Below are positions 1 to 8,422 of a stretch of 64,000 bases of DNA, piece after piece. Within the stretch, counting starts at the first letter, position 1. Each line of letters begins with the position of its first letter. Under the pieces are notes generated by a model, which was not told the origin of the DNA, searched no databases, and worked only from the letters and a program-made list of their open reading frames with translations. A program made the translations under genes and the position numbers. Source of the stretch: Salinicoccus halodurans (GTDB lineage: Bacteria; Bacillota; Bacilli; Staphylococcales; Salinicoccaceae); the NCBI RefSeq assembly GCF_900114445.1, contig NZ_FOTB01000002.1:271752-335751 (forward strand), in the 5' to 3' direction.

Positions 1-52
1 CACAATGTTTACAGTGGAACGGCCGGAATAATTCAATGAATGGAGCGGATGA

Positions 53-649
53 TTGATGGAACATATTTATAATGAAAAGAAAAAAGGTGCGCCGGTATTT
101 GTACTGCTTCACGGTACAGGCGGTACAGAAACGGATCTGGTTCCCCTTGCGGAACTGCTCAATCCTGAATATAATGTTTTGGGCATCAGAGGCAACGTGC
201 AGGAAAACGGCATGAACCGTTACTTCAAACGTCACGGTGAAGGTCAGTATGACTGGGAAGACCTTGATTTCCGCGGAAAAGAACTGTATGAGTTCATCGT
301 GGAAAAATCAAAAGAGCATGATTTCAAACTGGAAGATGTCGTATTTGTCGGATTCTCAAACGGCTCGAATATTGCGATACAGATGATGCTCCAACAACCG
401 GAGACATTCAAAAAGGCGGCACTATTCGCGCCGCTGTATCCAGCAGACATTGAAGAAAATCATGACTTCAGCGATGTGGAAGTATTCCTGTCGCTCGGCA
501 AGGGCGATCCGATCGTACCGGAGTCTGAAAGCGAAAGAGTCATCAATCTGTTCAGAGAAAGAGGCGCAGATGTCACGACTGCCTGGGTGAACGGACACAG
601 CCTGACACAGGAAGTCGCTCTGGAAGCGAAAAACTGGCTGAACAAATAA
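53..649 (+). CDS. MhqD-like alpha/beta hydrolase (phospholipase/carboxylesterase family)
   Basis: A cytosolic serine hydrolase of about 198 residues, the usual length for the family. Visible features are an oxyanion-type HGTGG near residues 20-24, the nucleophile elbow GFSNG with Ser102, a likely catalytic Asp152 (in GDPIVP) and His182 (in NGHS). The reading frame can start at TTG 53 or ATG 56; a GGAG at 42-45 serves both, and ATG is the commoner choice. In Bacillus, MhqD belongs to the MhqR regulon that answers quinones and diamide; the DoxX-like gene downstream (an MhqP type) supports the same grouping. The substrate is unknown. Calling it a generic carboxylesterase would be equally safe. 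Confidence 0.8.
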   Translation: MMEHIYNEKKKGAPVFVLLHGTGGTETDLVPLAELLNPEYNVLGIRGNVQENGMNRYFKRHGEGQYDWEDLDFRGKELYEFIVEKSKEHDFKLEDVVFVGFSNGSNIAIQMMLQQPETFKKAALFAPLYPADIEENHDFSDVEVFLSLGKGDPIVPESESERVINLFRERGADVTTAWVNGHSLTQEVALEAKNWLNK

Positions 650-717
650 AATCGACAGGGAAAAGATGAGCCAAATGGAAACAGGGAATTTATTCATAAA
701 AAAAGGAGATTTTTAAT

Positions 718-1068
718 ATGATTCAATATTTACTAAATGCTTATATCGGAAAAGGTATGATCGATGGCGGTCTTGCCAAAGTGAAGAATGAGGGACAGAT
801 GGGGGAAGAGTTTGAAAAAGAATTCAAGGTGGACAGCAAGCAGATGAAGATTGCAGGATATCTTGAGACGATCGGTTCAGTATTCCTGTTTGCTTCATTC
901 CTGGGTAAAACATTCACCAGAATCGGAACATTGATGATCAATGCTGTACTGGGTGTGGCGATCTTCAAACACTATAAAGCAGGACACGGCTATGAAGGCA
1001 GCAAAAATGCACTTAAATTCTTTGGTCTGAACACATTGAGCTTTGTAGAAACATTCCGCAGGAAATAA
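718..1068 (+). CDS. DoxX-like membrane protein (MhqP-like)
   Basis: A 116-residue protein with three to four predicted membrane segments (about residues 45-65, 70-85 and 95-112) and an N-terminal GKGMIDGGLAKV stretch typical of DoxX-like proteins. The AAAAGGAG site just upstream fixes the ATG. It lies 68 bp after the MhqD-like hydrolase on the same strand and is followed by a strong terminator, so the two probably form one transcript. In Bacillus, MhqP-type DoxX proteins are induced with quinone-detoxifying enzymes. Function here is inferred from that pairing only. Confidence 0.7.
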   Translation: MIQYLLNAYIGKGMIDGGLAKVKNEGQMGEEFEKEFKVDSKQMKIAGYLETIGSVFLFASFLGKTFTRIGTLMINAVLGVAIFKHYKAGHGYEGSKNALKFFGLNTLSFVETFRRK

Positions 1069-1125
1069 ACAAGGCGCGGAAATGGTCAGGAACGGACAAC
1101 GGTAATGAAGATGATAATATATATG

Positions 1126-1160
1126 AAAGCGGAGGCCGAAAATTTCGGCCTCCGCTTTTT
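1126..1160 (+). terminator. Bidirectional Rho-independent terminator
   Basis: A 16-bp perfect stem (AAAGCGGAGGCCGAAA against its complement) followed by a T run, with an A run on the other side. It sits between convergent genes and can stop transcription both ways. Confidence 0.92.
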
Positions 1161-1162
1161 CT

Positions 1163-1519
1163 TTATCCGGAATCTTCTTTGGTGAACATATATTGCACCG
1201 CACTGGCTGCAATGCTACCCAGCACAGCGACTGCGAAAATGATTAAAAACTGAGGATCGGTAAGGTCAGGGAATGGATTTTCGTATATAAAAGTCGGAAT
1301 AATACATATCAATGCGATAAAAAGCAACTGAATACTCCCTTTTAAAAATCTTTCCTGAAGATTCATTCGTTTTTTCTTCTGCTGCTGTTTTTCCAAAAGA
1401 CCCAATACAATTACAACAATCATAAAAATTATGAATGCTGATATGCTGTTAGAAGTTTGAATCGTATTGACGTAAATTATAAAGGCAAAAAAAGAAAGTA
1501 ACATCAGATAGCTGTACAC
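1163..1519 (-). CDS. Small hypothetical membrane protein
   Basis: I do not recognise a family. The product has about four hydrophobic segments: two near the N-terminus, a basic KQQQKKKR linker around residues 45-52, then two more in the C-terminal half. The frame is open up to a GTG at 1528, but the AGAGG site overlaps that codon; the GTG ending at 1519 lies 8 bases behind it and is the better start (118 residues). It shares a strand with the next small membrane protein gene 28 bp upstream and may be co-transcribed with it. Confidence 0.6.
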   Translation of the reverse strand: MYSYLMLLSFFAFIIYVNTIQTSNSISAFIIFMIVVIVLGLLEKQQQKKKRMNLQERFLKGSIQLLFIALICIIPTFIYENPFPDLTDPQFLIIFAVAVLGSIAASAVQYMFTKEDSG

Positions 1520-1547
1520 TTTAAGCACCTCTTGTACCTATATTTTA

Positions 1548-1769
1548 TTATTTGATTCTAAAACTGTACGCTTTTGTCAGTTCATTGTGAATCACAAGCT
1601 CGTAATTTTCATCCCTTGCGACTGCGCCTCTTATCAGAAGATTTATCTCCTCAGTGTGGAAATGATGCTGCATCAATACCATTACGATGATGGATATCAA
1701 ATGGACAATCCCTATGAGAAGCAGTGCAAGTTTAATGTTCTCAGTTAATAGTTGACTGATTGAGTTCAT
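1548..1769 (-). CDS. Small membrane protein, 73 residues
   Basis: One long hydrophobic segment (about residues 12-35) followed by a soluble tail of about 35 residues rich in charged residues (EINLLIRGAVARDENYE). The frame is open to 1841, but the ATG at 1769 has a GGGAG site 11 bases upstream, so the short version is more likely. No family is recognised. Its place directly before another small membrane protein on the same strand suggests a two-gene unit. Confidence 0.5.
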   Translation of the reverse strand: MNSISQLLTENIKLALLLIGIVHLISIIVMVLMQHHFHTEEINLLIRGAVARDENYELVIHNELTKAYSFRIK

Positions 1770-1898
1770 TGAAATGATCGCTCCCGTTTTGCAGTGAAAT
1801 ATGTATGGTGCCGAGTGTAGCATAAGGAGGGCTGATTTCAAAAAGATATCGATGTTTCACAGGGGAGATAATTCAGAGGTATTCGGCTGAATATATTT

Positions 1899-2621
1899 TT
1901 ACAGCTCCTCCTCAGTGATTTTCCGGCGCAGTGCAGCAGTCTCTGCACGCGTCATCGGATCGAGATGCCCGTGGATGTATGTTTCATAACCGATCTTGTC
2001 GACCTCGCTGATGTAATGATGGAATCGCTTCGGGTCATATCCACCGCTTAGTTTATAAAAATCTCCTGTATCGGCATCTCCGGCAAATAAAATCCTGTCT
2101 TCTTTGACATAGGCGACAACACCGTCATCTGAATGGGGATTGGTTATCGGTGCCACTTCCACGGTGACGTTTCCCAAATTGAATGAGATTGTGTCTTCGA
2201 ACTCGATATCTGCCTGGACGACTTTGATCTGTGTTATGTCATCATATTCCACTTTAATATGCGTATCACAGAATTCGCATTCCTCCCCGGTACGGAGACG
2301 TTCTGCCATGGCTTCCTCTGTCCATTCCCATCGTGTAAGAGTGTCCAGAATATCATTCGTATTTTTATGGGCAATGGTCAGACCGTCAAAAACATGCATC
2401 GCAAAAGTATGGTCCCAGTGCCAGTGGGTGATGAGTGCGATTTTGGGTGCAGGGAGCCCCGCTTCCTCTATTTCCTGAAGCATCTTCTGCAGATGGGCAG
2501 GGGAGTTGCCGGCATCGATAAGCATGCTGTAATTTTTTCCATGGATATAGCCGAGATTCGGCCGGTCCCGTTCTTCGTCGAAAGGGAGGATGTAGACATG
2601 GGGAGAGATTTGAGTGAGCAT
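1899..2621 (-). CDS. MBL-fold metallo-hydrolase
   Basis: A 240-residue metallo-beta-lactamase-fold protein. The signature HWHWDH (residues about 66-71) supplies zinc ligands; a later His (in NPHSDDG), the GDADTGD aspartate and the C-terminal HGHLDP histidine complete the binuclear site. The start is set by AAGGAGG seven bases before ATG. There is no signal peptide, so it acts in the cytosol. The family covers lactonases, glyoxalase II-like and other hydrolases; substrate cannot be told from the sequence. It is a single gene, upstream of the two small membrane protein genes and divergent from the pseudogene at 2801. Confidence 0.85.
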   Translation of the reverse strand: MLTQISPHVYILPFDEERDRPNLGYIHGKNYSMLIDAGNSPAHLQKMLQEIEEAGLPAPKIALITHWHWDHTFAMHVFDGLTIAHKNTNDILDTLTRWEWTEEAMAERLRTGEECEFCDTHIKVEYDDITQIKVVQADIEFEDTISFNLGNVTVEVAPITNPHSDDGVVAYVKEDRILFAGDADTGDFYKLSGGYDPKRFHHYISEVDKIGYETYIHGHLDPMTRAETAALRRKITEEEL

Positions 2622-2800
2622 TGGAAGCCTCCTTCGCTGTTTTTATACATTTTATCACAGCTGATATTAGCAGGCTGTAAAATTTGTACATCCCCTTGCC
2701 ATCTCAAATTGAGATGCCTTCCATCTGGCATAGTAATTTTACATTAGATGCACTCATGGAATATGATTTGATTAACATTTAAAACGGAAGGGAAGGTAAC

Positions 2801-3332
2801 ATGAATAGCCATTATGATGTAATTGTTGTTGGAGCAGGTTCCATGGGCATGACAAAGAACATCGTAGGACAGATTGTAAACAAGGATATTGACTGTGCCT
2901 TTGTAGCGGATTTCGGTCACCATCCGAAAATCGATAAGCTGGAAATTTTAATGGAAACACTGGTGCTGGTCTCGAATGCACCGAAAATTACAGCCGCAGA
3001 TCTGAAGGAGAAACCGATGCCCGTTTTCAAAGAAGGGTGCAGCTACAGAGCCAAACTGGAAGAATGGTTGCTTGACGCGGGAATAGAGAAAAAAGAATCA
3101 AGGAATTCGGGATCATGGAAACGATACTCGGCAGCGTAAAAGCAGGACTTGACGTAAGCCTCGTACCTAAATCGAGTGTTTCCGGACTGCTTGAAACAGG
3201 GCCCTCTACAGTTATGACCTCCCTGGACACTACAGTAATATCTCAACGGGTTTCATCTGGCATAAAAATTCCAGCAGAACAGACATATTGGAAAAGCTCG
3301 TTGAAACCATTAAAAAATTCAAGAGTGCATAA
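2801..3332 (+). pseudogene. Chimeric pseudogene: sarcosine/N-methyltryptophan oxidase start fused to a frameshifted LysR effector domain
   Basis: The first 17 codons (MNSHYDVIVVGAGSMGM) are the ATG and FAD-binding start of a SolA/monomeric sarcosine oxidase-type enzyme, with a good ribosome site in front. At about 2852 the sequence jumps into the effector-binding half of a LysR-type regulator (KDIDCAFVADF, then ETLVLVSNAP). The LysR part then needs two frame corrections: one base is missing in the A run at 3089-3094 and one in the G run at 3199-3201. With both restored the protein continues GSVKAGLDVSLVP, YSNISTGFIWHKNSS, and ends at the TAA at 3330-3332. An intergenic or internal deletion therefore joined two genes, followed by point decay. 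No product is expected to function. Confidence 0.85.
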
Positions 3333-3342
3333 AAATGACGGC

Positions 3343-3386
3343 AAGTCTCCTTTTACAGCGGAACTGTGTAATTAGGAGACTTTTTT
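3343..3386 (+). terminator. Rho-independent terminator
   Basis: AAGTCTCC pairs with GGAGACTT across a 24-base loop, followed by TTTTTT. It is the surviving terminator of the decayed LysR gene. Confidence 0.7.
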
Positions 3387-3402
3387 GTGAACAACTTAAA
3401 AT

Positions 3403-3451
3403 AAAGATTATTTCTCCCGTGACAACTCCGAAATAATCTCTTTATTTTTTT
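3403..3451 (+). terminator. Second terminator-like hairpin
   Basis: AGATTATTTC pairs with GAAATAATCT, extended by AAA/TTT, and is followed by a T-rich run. It lies in tandem with the previous terminator, ahead of the AbgT gene. Confidence 0.65.
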
Positions 3452-3542
3452 AATAATAGTTTAGAAATATACCTTGTGCTTTCACTTGTTGTTTGAAATA
3501 ATAGGCTAATAATTAGAAAATTGAAACAAGGGGAAGGTGCCT

Positions 3543-5072
3543 ATGGCGAATCATAAAGAAAAGAAAGGGATATTCAATCGTTTCCTGGATGTCATCGAGA
3601 GAGTGGGGAATAAACTCCCGGATCCTATAGTTTTATTCATCATCTTAATGTTCACGATTCTCGGTGCTTCCTTCATCGGCGGGATGCTGAAATGGGAAGC
3701 GGTCAACCCGGCGGACGGTGAAACGATCCAGGCTGTGAACCTGCTCAACGGGGAAGGGATCGTGCGTATCTTCACCGAAGCAATCACGAACTTCAGTGAG
3801 TTCCCTCCACTCGGCATGGTGCTGGTGGTTATGATCGGTATCGGGATTGCTGAAAAATCCGGGTACTTTGAAACAGCAATGAAACGTGCCATTGAAGTGG
3901 CACCTCAGAAACTCATCCTGCCGGCAATCATACTGGTTGGAATCATTGGCAACGTGGCGGGTGACGCTGCACCGATCATCCTGCCGCCGCTTGCGGCAAT
4001 GGTCGTCATGAAGCTCGGCTATCATCCGTTCGTCGGACTGGTCATGGCGTATGCCGCTTCTCTGGGCGCATTTGCGGCGAATGTCATCCCGGGGATGACG
4101 GAAGCGCTGGCAATCGCATTTACAGAGCCTGCCGCCCAGCTGATCGACCCGGAATATACGGGCAGCATTCTGATGAACTATTACTTCACGGTAGTTGCGA
4201 CGTTCTTTCTGCTTTTCATCGTCTACTTTGTGACGAAGAAGATTACAGTGCCCCGTCTCGGTACATATGAAGGAGCGGAAACGGCTGACCATGAACCGCT
4301 GAAGAAGGAAGAAATCAAAGCACTCAGATGGGCGAACATATCCGCTGTTCTGACTTTCATCGTTTTCATGGTGTTCCTGATCCCGGAGAATGCGATTTTC
4401 CGGAATGCAGAGACCGGCTCGATTATACAGGATTCACCGTTCATGAACTCGATCATCTTCATCCTGACAATCCTTTTCTTCGTTCCAGGTCTTGTCTATG
4501 GACTGAAGGTGGGAACGATAAAATCGACGAAAGATTTTGGAAGCATGCTGGGTGATGCGATGGGTACGATGGGCAGTTATGTCGTCCTCGTATTCTTTGC
4601 TGCACAGATGCTCGCATATTTCAGCTGGAGCAACCTCGGTCCTATAATAGCCATCAAGGGTGCGAATGCCCTTGAAGCTGTTAATGCATCCGGGATTCCG
4701 CTTATCATCGGCTTCATCCTGCTCGCGGGACTTATCAACCTGCTGATCGGCAGTGCATCAGCAAAATGGGCGATATTGGCACCGGTATTCGTACCGATGT
4801 TCATGCTGCTCGGCTATGATCCGGCATTTACGCAGATGCTCTACCGTATCGGTGATTCATTCACGAACCCGATCACACCGATGCTGCCCTATCTCCCGCT
4901 GCTGCTTGCATTTGCACAGCGCTATGATAAGAATGCCGGGCTGGGAACGCTGCTGTCCACACTGCTGCCATATTCGATTGTACTATTCTTTGCATGGACG
5001 GTACTGTTGATCGTATGGTACCTGCTTGGAATCCCTCTCGGCATCGATGGACCCATCTATCTGCCGGAATAA
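3543..5072 (+). CDS. AbgT-family transporter
   Basis: A 509-residue integral membrane protein with about 11-13 hydrophobic segments. It resembles AbgT/p-aminobenzoyl-glutamate transporters: an N-terminal RVGNKLPDP, a GNVAGDAAP motif in the middle and a C-terminal FTNPITPMLPY repeat-hairpin motif. AAGGGG lies eight bases before ATG 3543; the GTG at 3537 is too close to it to be the start. The M20 amidohydrolase gene starts 21 bp after the stop, so the two are an operon: import of an acyl- or peptide-like compound, then hydrolysis. Some AbgT members instead export sulfonamides, so direction and substrate remain open. Confidence 0.85.
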   Translation: MANHKEKKGIFNRFLDVIERVGNKLPDPIVLFIILMFTILGASFIGGMLKWEAVNPADGETIQAVNLLNGEGIVRIFTEAITNFSEFPPLGMVLVVMIGIGIAEKSGYFETAMKRAIEVAPQKLILPAIILVGIIGNVAGDAAPIILPPLAAMVVMKLGYHPFVGLVMAYAASLGAFAANVIPGMTEALAIAFTEPAAQLIDPEYTGSILMNYYFTVVATFFLLFIVYFVTKKITVPRLGTYEGAETADHEPLKKEEIKALRWANISAVLTFIVFMVFLIPENAIFRNAETGSIIQDSPFMNSIIFILTILFFVPGLVYGLKVGTIKSTKDFGSMLGDAMGTMGSYVVLVFFAAQMLAYFSWSNLGPIIAIKGANALEAVNASGIPLIIGFILLAGLINLLIGSASAKWAILAPVFVPMFMLLGYDPAFTQMLYRIGDSFTNPITPMLPYLPLLLAFAQRYDKNAGLGTLLSTLLPYSIVLFFAWTVLLIVWYLLGIPLGIDGPIYLPE

Positions 5073-5093
5073 ATTAATGGAGGCATATTAAAA

Positions 5094-6260
5094 ATGAGTA
5101 TTGAAAAACAAATTGAAAATGTGATGTCCGAGGTTTTCGAATGGAGAAGGACGCTGCACAGACATCCTGAACTTTCATTCGAAGAACATTGGACAAGCCA
5201 ATTTATAGAAGATGAATTGAAGAAGCTTGACGGCGTGGAAATAAGCCGTCCGACGCCAACGAGTGTACTTGGTATAATCAAAGGCGCACACCCGGGTAAA
5301 AAGATCGGCCTGCGTGCAGATATCGATGCACTTCCGGTCAGTGAAGAACGCAGTGACATTGATTTCGTTTCAGAGATCCCGGGGAAAATGCATGCATGCG
5401 GACATGACGGTCACACTTCCATACTGCTCGGTGCAGCAAAAGTGCTTACCCAAAATACAGATACACTTCACGGTGAAGTGTATCTGATCTTCCAGCATGC
5501 GGAGGAATTGATTCCGGGCGGGGCGCAGGAGATGGTCGCCACCGGATTATTCGATGATCTGGATTTTGTATACGGCCAGCATCTGTTCACCCCGATTCCG
5601 ACAGGTAAGATCGGTATCAAAAACGGTCCGATCACTTCAAACTCAGATGGATTCGAACTGATCATCCAGGGCAGCGGCGGCCATGCTTCCCAGCCGGAAC
5701 TGACGGTGGATCCGGTAATCATCGGAACGCAGATCATCAACCAGTTCCAGGCGATCGTTTCCCGGATTACATCACCGCTTGACTCTGTCGTCATTTCTAC
5801 GACGAACTTCCATGCTGGAAGCGCGAAGAACATCATTCCGGATACTGCCGAATTATCAGGCAGCGTCCGTACCATCAATGATGATACGAGACTGCTGGTG
5901 AAAGAAAAGATGGAGCAGGCAGTAAAAAGCGTGTGCGAGATGTACGGCGCGACATATGATTTCAATTTCCAGTTCGGCTATGCCGCCGTTGTTAATGACG
6001 AGGAAAAGACGGATAAAGTGAGAGAGATCGCCGTTGATAAATTCGGCGATAAAGTATTCGAATACCCGCTCGCAATGGGCGGTGAGGATTTCTCCGCATT
6101 TTCAAGACTCGTGCCCGCGACTTATGCCTGGATCGGCGTGAGGAATAAAGACAAAGACATGGAATATCCGCATCATCATCCGAAATTCGGCATGGATGAG
6201 GACGGCTTCATCGATGGAGTGAAGATGATGGTATATGTCGCGCTGGGTATGACGGAATAA
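5094..6260 (+). CDS. M20-family amidohydrolase (aminoacylase/AbgB-like)
   Basis: A 388-residue cytosolic metal-dependent amidohydrolase of the M20D group. Metal-binding motifs visible are MHACGHDGHTS (about residues 100-110), HAEELIPGGA with the catalytic Glu, the dimerisation-domain GGHASQP and a C-terminal MGGEDFSAF. It starts at an ATG preceded by GGAGG. It is co-transcribed with the AbgT transporter 21 bp upstream, and a strong terminator follows. It probably cleaves the imported N-acyl or p-aminobenzoyl amino acid. Two further M20 genes (25036 and 53652) are in the window; this one is the only one paired with its own transporter. Confidence 0.85.
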   Translation: MSIEKQIENVMSEVFEWRRTLHRHPELSFEEHWTSQFIEDELKKLDGVEISRPTPTSVLGIIKGAHPGKKIGLRADIDALPVSEERSDIDFVSEIPGKMHACGHDGHTSILLGAAKVLTQNTDTLHGEVYLIFQHAEELIPGGAQEMVATGLFDDLDFVYGQHLFTPIPTGKIGIKNGPITSNSDGFELIIQGSGGHASQPELTVDPVIIGTQIINQFQAIVSRITSPLDSVVISTTNFHAGSAKNIIPDTAELSGSVRTINDDTRLLVKEKMEQAVKSVCEMYGATYDFNFQFGYAAVVNDEEKTDKVREIAVDKFGDKVFEYPLAMGGEDFSAFSRLVPATYAWIGVRNKDKDMEYPHHHPKFGMDEDGFIDGVKMMVYVALGMTE

Positions 6261-6262
6261 TA

Positions 6263-6310
6263 AAAGAATCCTTCCCCGATCCGATAAGTGATCGGGGAGG
6301 GATTCTTTTT
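6263..6310 (+). terminator. Rho-independent terminator
   Basis: A long stem (AAGAATCC, mismatch, CCCCGATC) pairs with its complement around an 8-base loop, then TTTTT. It ends the AbgT-amidohydrolase operon. Confidence 0.92.
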
Positions 6311-6384
6311 GGATCCGCAGGATGCGTTTATGGTGGTCTGTATCGGGAAAATCATACTGATAAGCACCACTCAGGAGGGGTTCC

Positions 6385-6771
6385 ATGCCGCATCTATATA
6401 TAGAATACACGGATAATATCAAAAATGAAGCCGATATTCATGAGCTTTTGGAAAAAGCGAATAAAACACTGCTCAGCCATTCTGATATCATACCGGCCGG
6501 CGGGCTCAGCTCGCGGCCGTTCGTACTTGAAGATTATCTTGTTGCGGACCGTACGGAAGATGATGCATTCGTCCATGTCACGCTGAAGATGGCACCCGGA
6601 CGGACTGAAGAACAGAAAAAAGCGGTGTGCGACGATCTGTTCCAGACGATCAAAGGACACTTTGTGCATATTTTCGAAAAAAGGTATATTGCGTTATCAA
6701 TGGAATTGTGTGAATTCCAAAATGAGACATACAAACACAGTAATATTCATGGGAGATATGATTCCGAGTAG
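6385..6771 (+). CDS. 5-carboxymethyl-2-hydroxymuconate isomerase-like tautomerase
   Basis: A 128-residue protein of the CHMI (HpaF) family in the tautomerase superfamily. The product begins MPHLYIEYTDN, so Pro1, exposed after removal of Met, is the expected catalytic base. Arg residues in GLSSRPF and ADRTED match the family pattern. Classic CHMI acts in homoprotocatechuate meta-cleavage, but no other gene of that pathway is adjacent; a 2-keto-4-pentenoate hydratase lies about 20 kb away at 26927. It is transcribed alone between two terminators. The ATG is preceded by AGGAGG. The family is fairly certain; the substrate is not. Confidence 0.8.
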   Translation: MPHLYIEYTDNIKNEADIHELLEKANKTLLSHSDIIPAGGLSSRPFVLEDYLVADRTEDDAFVHVTLKMAPGRTEEQKKAVCDDLFQTIKGHFVHIFEKRYIALSMELCEFQNETYKHSNIHGRYDSE

Positions 6772-6775
6772 ATGA

Positions 6776-6806
6776 AAACACTCCGCGGCCCGGCCGCGGA
6801 GTGTTT
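6776..6806 (+). terminator. Bidirectional Rho-independent terminator
   Basis: A GC-rich perfect stem (AAACACTCCGCGG against its complement) with a CCCGG loop, between convergent genes. Confidence 0.9.
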
Positions 6807-6809
6807 CGT

Positions 6810-8105
6810 TTATGCATTCAGTTTTCTTGGGAATCCGATGAGTATCGCGATGATACCGCAGATGAGCAGCATGAACGGATAAATGGAATATGGCAGGATC
6901 GCAACTGGTGAAATGGCCGCGAGTCCAGCCGCCGCCAGCATCTGGCCGCCGTACGGGATGAGACCCTGGAAAGCAGCTGCGAAAATATCCAGTATACTCG
7001 CAGACTTTCTCCGGTCCACACCATACTCGTCCGCAATATCCCTCGCCAGCGGTCCGGTGATGATGATTGAAATCGTGTTATTGGCTGTGCTGACATCCGT
7101 CGCACTGACCAGTGAGGCAATGCCGAATTCAGCACCTTTCCTGGAACGGATGCGGCTTGTAATGAAATGGATCAGATAATCTATGCCGCCATAGTGTTCA
7201 ATCAGGCCGATCATGCCGCCGATCAGGATTGCGATGATTGAAATTTCCATCATGCCTGCTATTCCTTCGCCAGCTGCACCGGTAAACGATACAAAGTTAT
7301 ATGAGCCGTCTATAAAGCCGATGATTCCGGCAAGTACCGTCCCGCCGGTCAGCACTGTCAGGACATTGACACCGAGAAGCGCAATGACGAGTACCGCAAG
7401 ATACGGGATGACTTTGATCAGGTCGTATTCCAACCCTTCGGAAACATTAGTAGAAAAACCGGTGGAAATGAAATAGAGGATGACCGCTGTCGCAATCGCG
7501 CCGGGCAGTATGATGAAGAAGTTCGTTTTGAATTTATCCACCATCCTGACTTCCTGTGATTGTGTTGCAACGATCGTCGTGTCGGAAATCACCGACAGGT
7601 TGTCGCCGAACATAGCACCGCCGATGACAGTGGCGAGCGCCAGCGCCAGGCCGATTTCTGTCTGATCGGCAATGCCCACAGCGATGGGTGCAAGGGCAAC
7701 GACCGTTCCCGTCGATGTCCCCATGGAGATGGAGATGAAGCAGCAGACGATGAACAGTCCGACAAGCAGCAGACTGCTTGGCAGCAGTGCCAGTCCGAGG
7801 TTCACTGTGGAATCGACGGCGCCCATGCCTTCGGCGACGCTTGAAAATGCCCCGGCCAGCAGGAAGATGAGCACCATGAGCATGATATTCTCTTTCCCGG
7901 CGCCGCGCGTGATGATGCCGACTTTTTCATTCAGCCGTTCTTTTGGGTTGATGCACAAGGCGACTATGATGGCTATGATGAGTGCCACGGGAATCGGCAT
8001 TGCTGTGAAATCCCCCGTAATGATGCCTGTACCGATAAATAACAGGACGAAGACTAATAATGGAAGCAGGGCAACAGGATTCCCTTTGGATTGTTCTGTT
8101 CTCAT
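6810..8105 (-). CDS. NhaC-family Na+/H+ antiporter-like transporter, probable methionine transporter (MetT type)
   Basis: A 431-residue membrane protein with about 11-12 hydrophobic segments and NhaC-family motifs: SISMGTSTGTVVAL, then GGAMFGDNLSVISDTT in the middle, and SATDVSTANNT in the second half. AAGGAG lies before ATG. The leader contains an intact SAM-I riboswitch with its terminator, so expression should rise when S-adenosylmethionine is low. NhaC members under S-box control have been proposed in comparative genomics to be methionine transporters (MetT). That makes methionine uptake more likely than pH homeostasis. The riboswitch is seen directly; the substrate is inference. Confidence 0.8.
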   Translation of the reverse strand: MRTEQSKGNPVALLPLLVFVLLFIGTGIITGDFTAMPIPVALIIAIIVALCINPKERLNEKVGIITRGAGKENIMLMVLIFLLAGAFSSVAEGMGAVDSTVNLGLALLPSSLLLVGLFIVCCFISISMGTSTGTVVALAPIAVGIADQTEIGLALALATVIGGAMFGDNLSVISDTTIVATQSQEVRMVDKFKTNFFIILPGAIATAVILYFISTGFSTNVSEGLEYDLIKVIPYLAVLVIALLGVNVLTVLTGGTVLAGIIGFIDGSYNFVSFTGAAGEGIAGMMEISIIAILIGGMIGLIEHYGGIDYLIHFITSRIRSRKGAEFGIASLVSATDVSTANNTISIIITGPLARDIADEYGVDRRKSASILDIFAAAFQGLIPYGGQMLAAAGLAAISPVAILPYSIYPFMLLICGIIAILIGFPRKLNA

Positions 8106-8142
8106 GATAACGCTCCTTTTAAAATTTTTCGGGCCGGAAATA

Positions 8143-8175
8143 TAAAAAGACCTCTTCAGATTATAGAAGAGGCCA
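8143..8175 (-). terminator. Regulated terminator of the SAM riboswitch (nhaC-type gene)
   Basis: On the minus strand GGCCTCTTC pairs with GAAGAGGTC around a short loop and is followed by TTTTT. It lies between the SAM aptamer and the transporter start and is the expression-platform terminator. Confidence 0.88.
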
Positions 8176-8189
8176 TAGACAGACTGTAT

Positions 8190-8293
8190 CTCTTCTCATC
8201 TTCTAGCCGCAGCTACTGGAATTGGCACTGGCTCATATTGAGCTGTTGCCGAGGCTTCAAAGGGCCAGTCCCTCCACCTCTCTGGATAAGAGT
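8190..8293 (-). promoter_or_regulatory. SAM-I (S-box) riboswitch aptamer
   Basis: Reading the minus strand from 8293 down, the conserved S-box blocks appear in order: CTTATCCAGAGAGGTGGAGG, GACTGGCCC, GAAGCCTCGGCAAC, AGTGCCAATTCCAG, then AGATGAGAAGAG. This matches the known four-helix SAM-I aptamer with kink-turn and pseudoknot. Binding of SAM should favour the downstream terminator and switch off the NhaC-family gene. Confidence 0.96.
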
Positions 8294-8422
8294 AATGTTT
8301 TATTAGTTCATTCACTTTAACGCGTGAAATCATCGATGTCAATAGTGAAGCATGAATCTTTACTTATCCGCTCTGAAATCCCTATACTTTGATTAAATAT
8401 AAAGATAGTGGAGGGACGATTC

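Noticed and set aside
1..52. End of an upstream gene in one of three frames
   Set aside because: Stops exist at 29-31, 37-39 and 54-56 in the three frames; the short tails cannot be assigned to a family.
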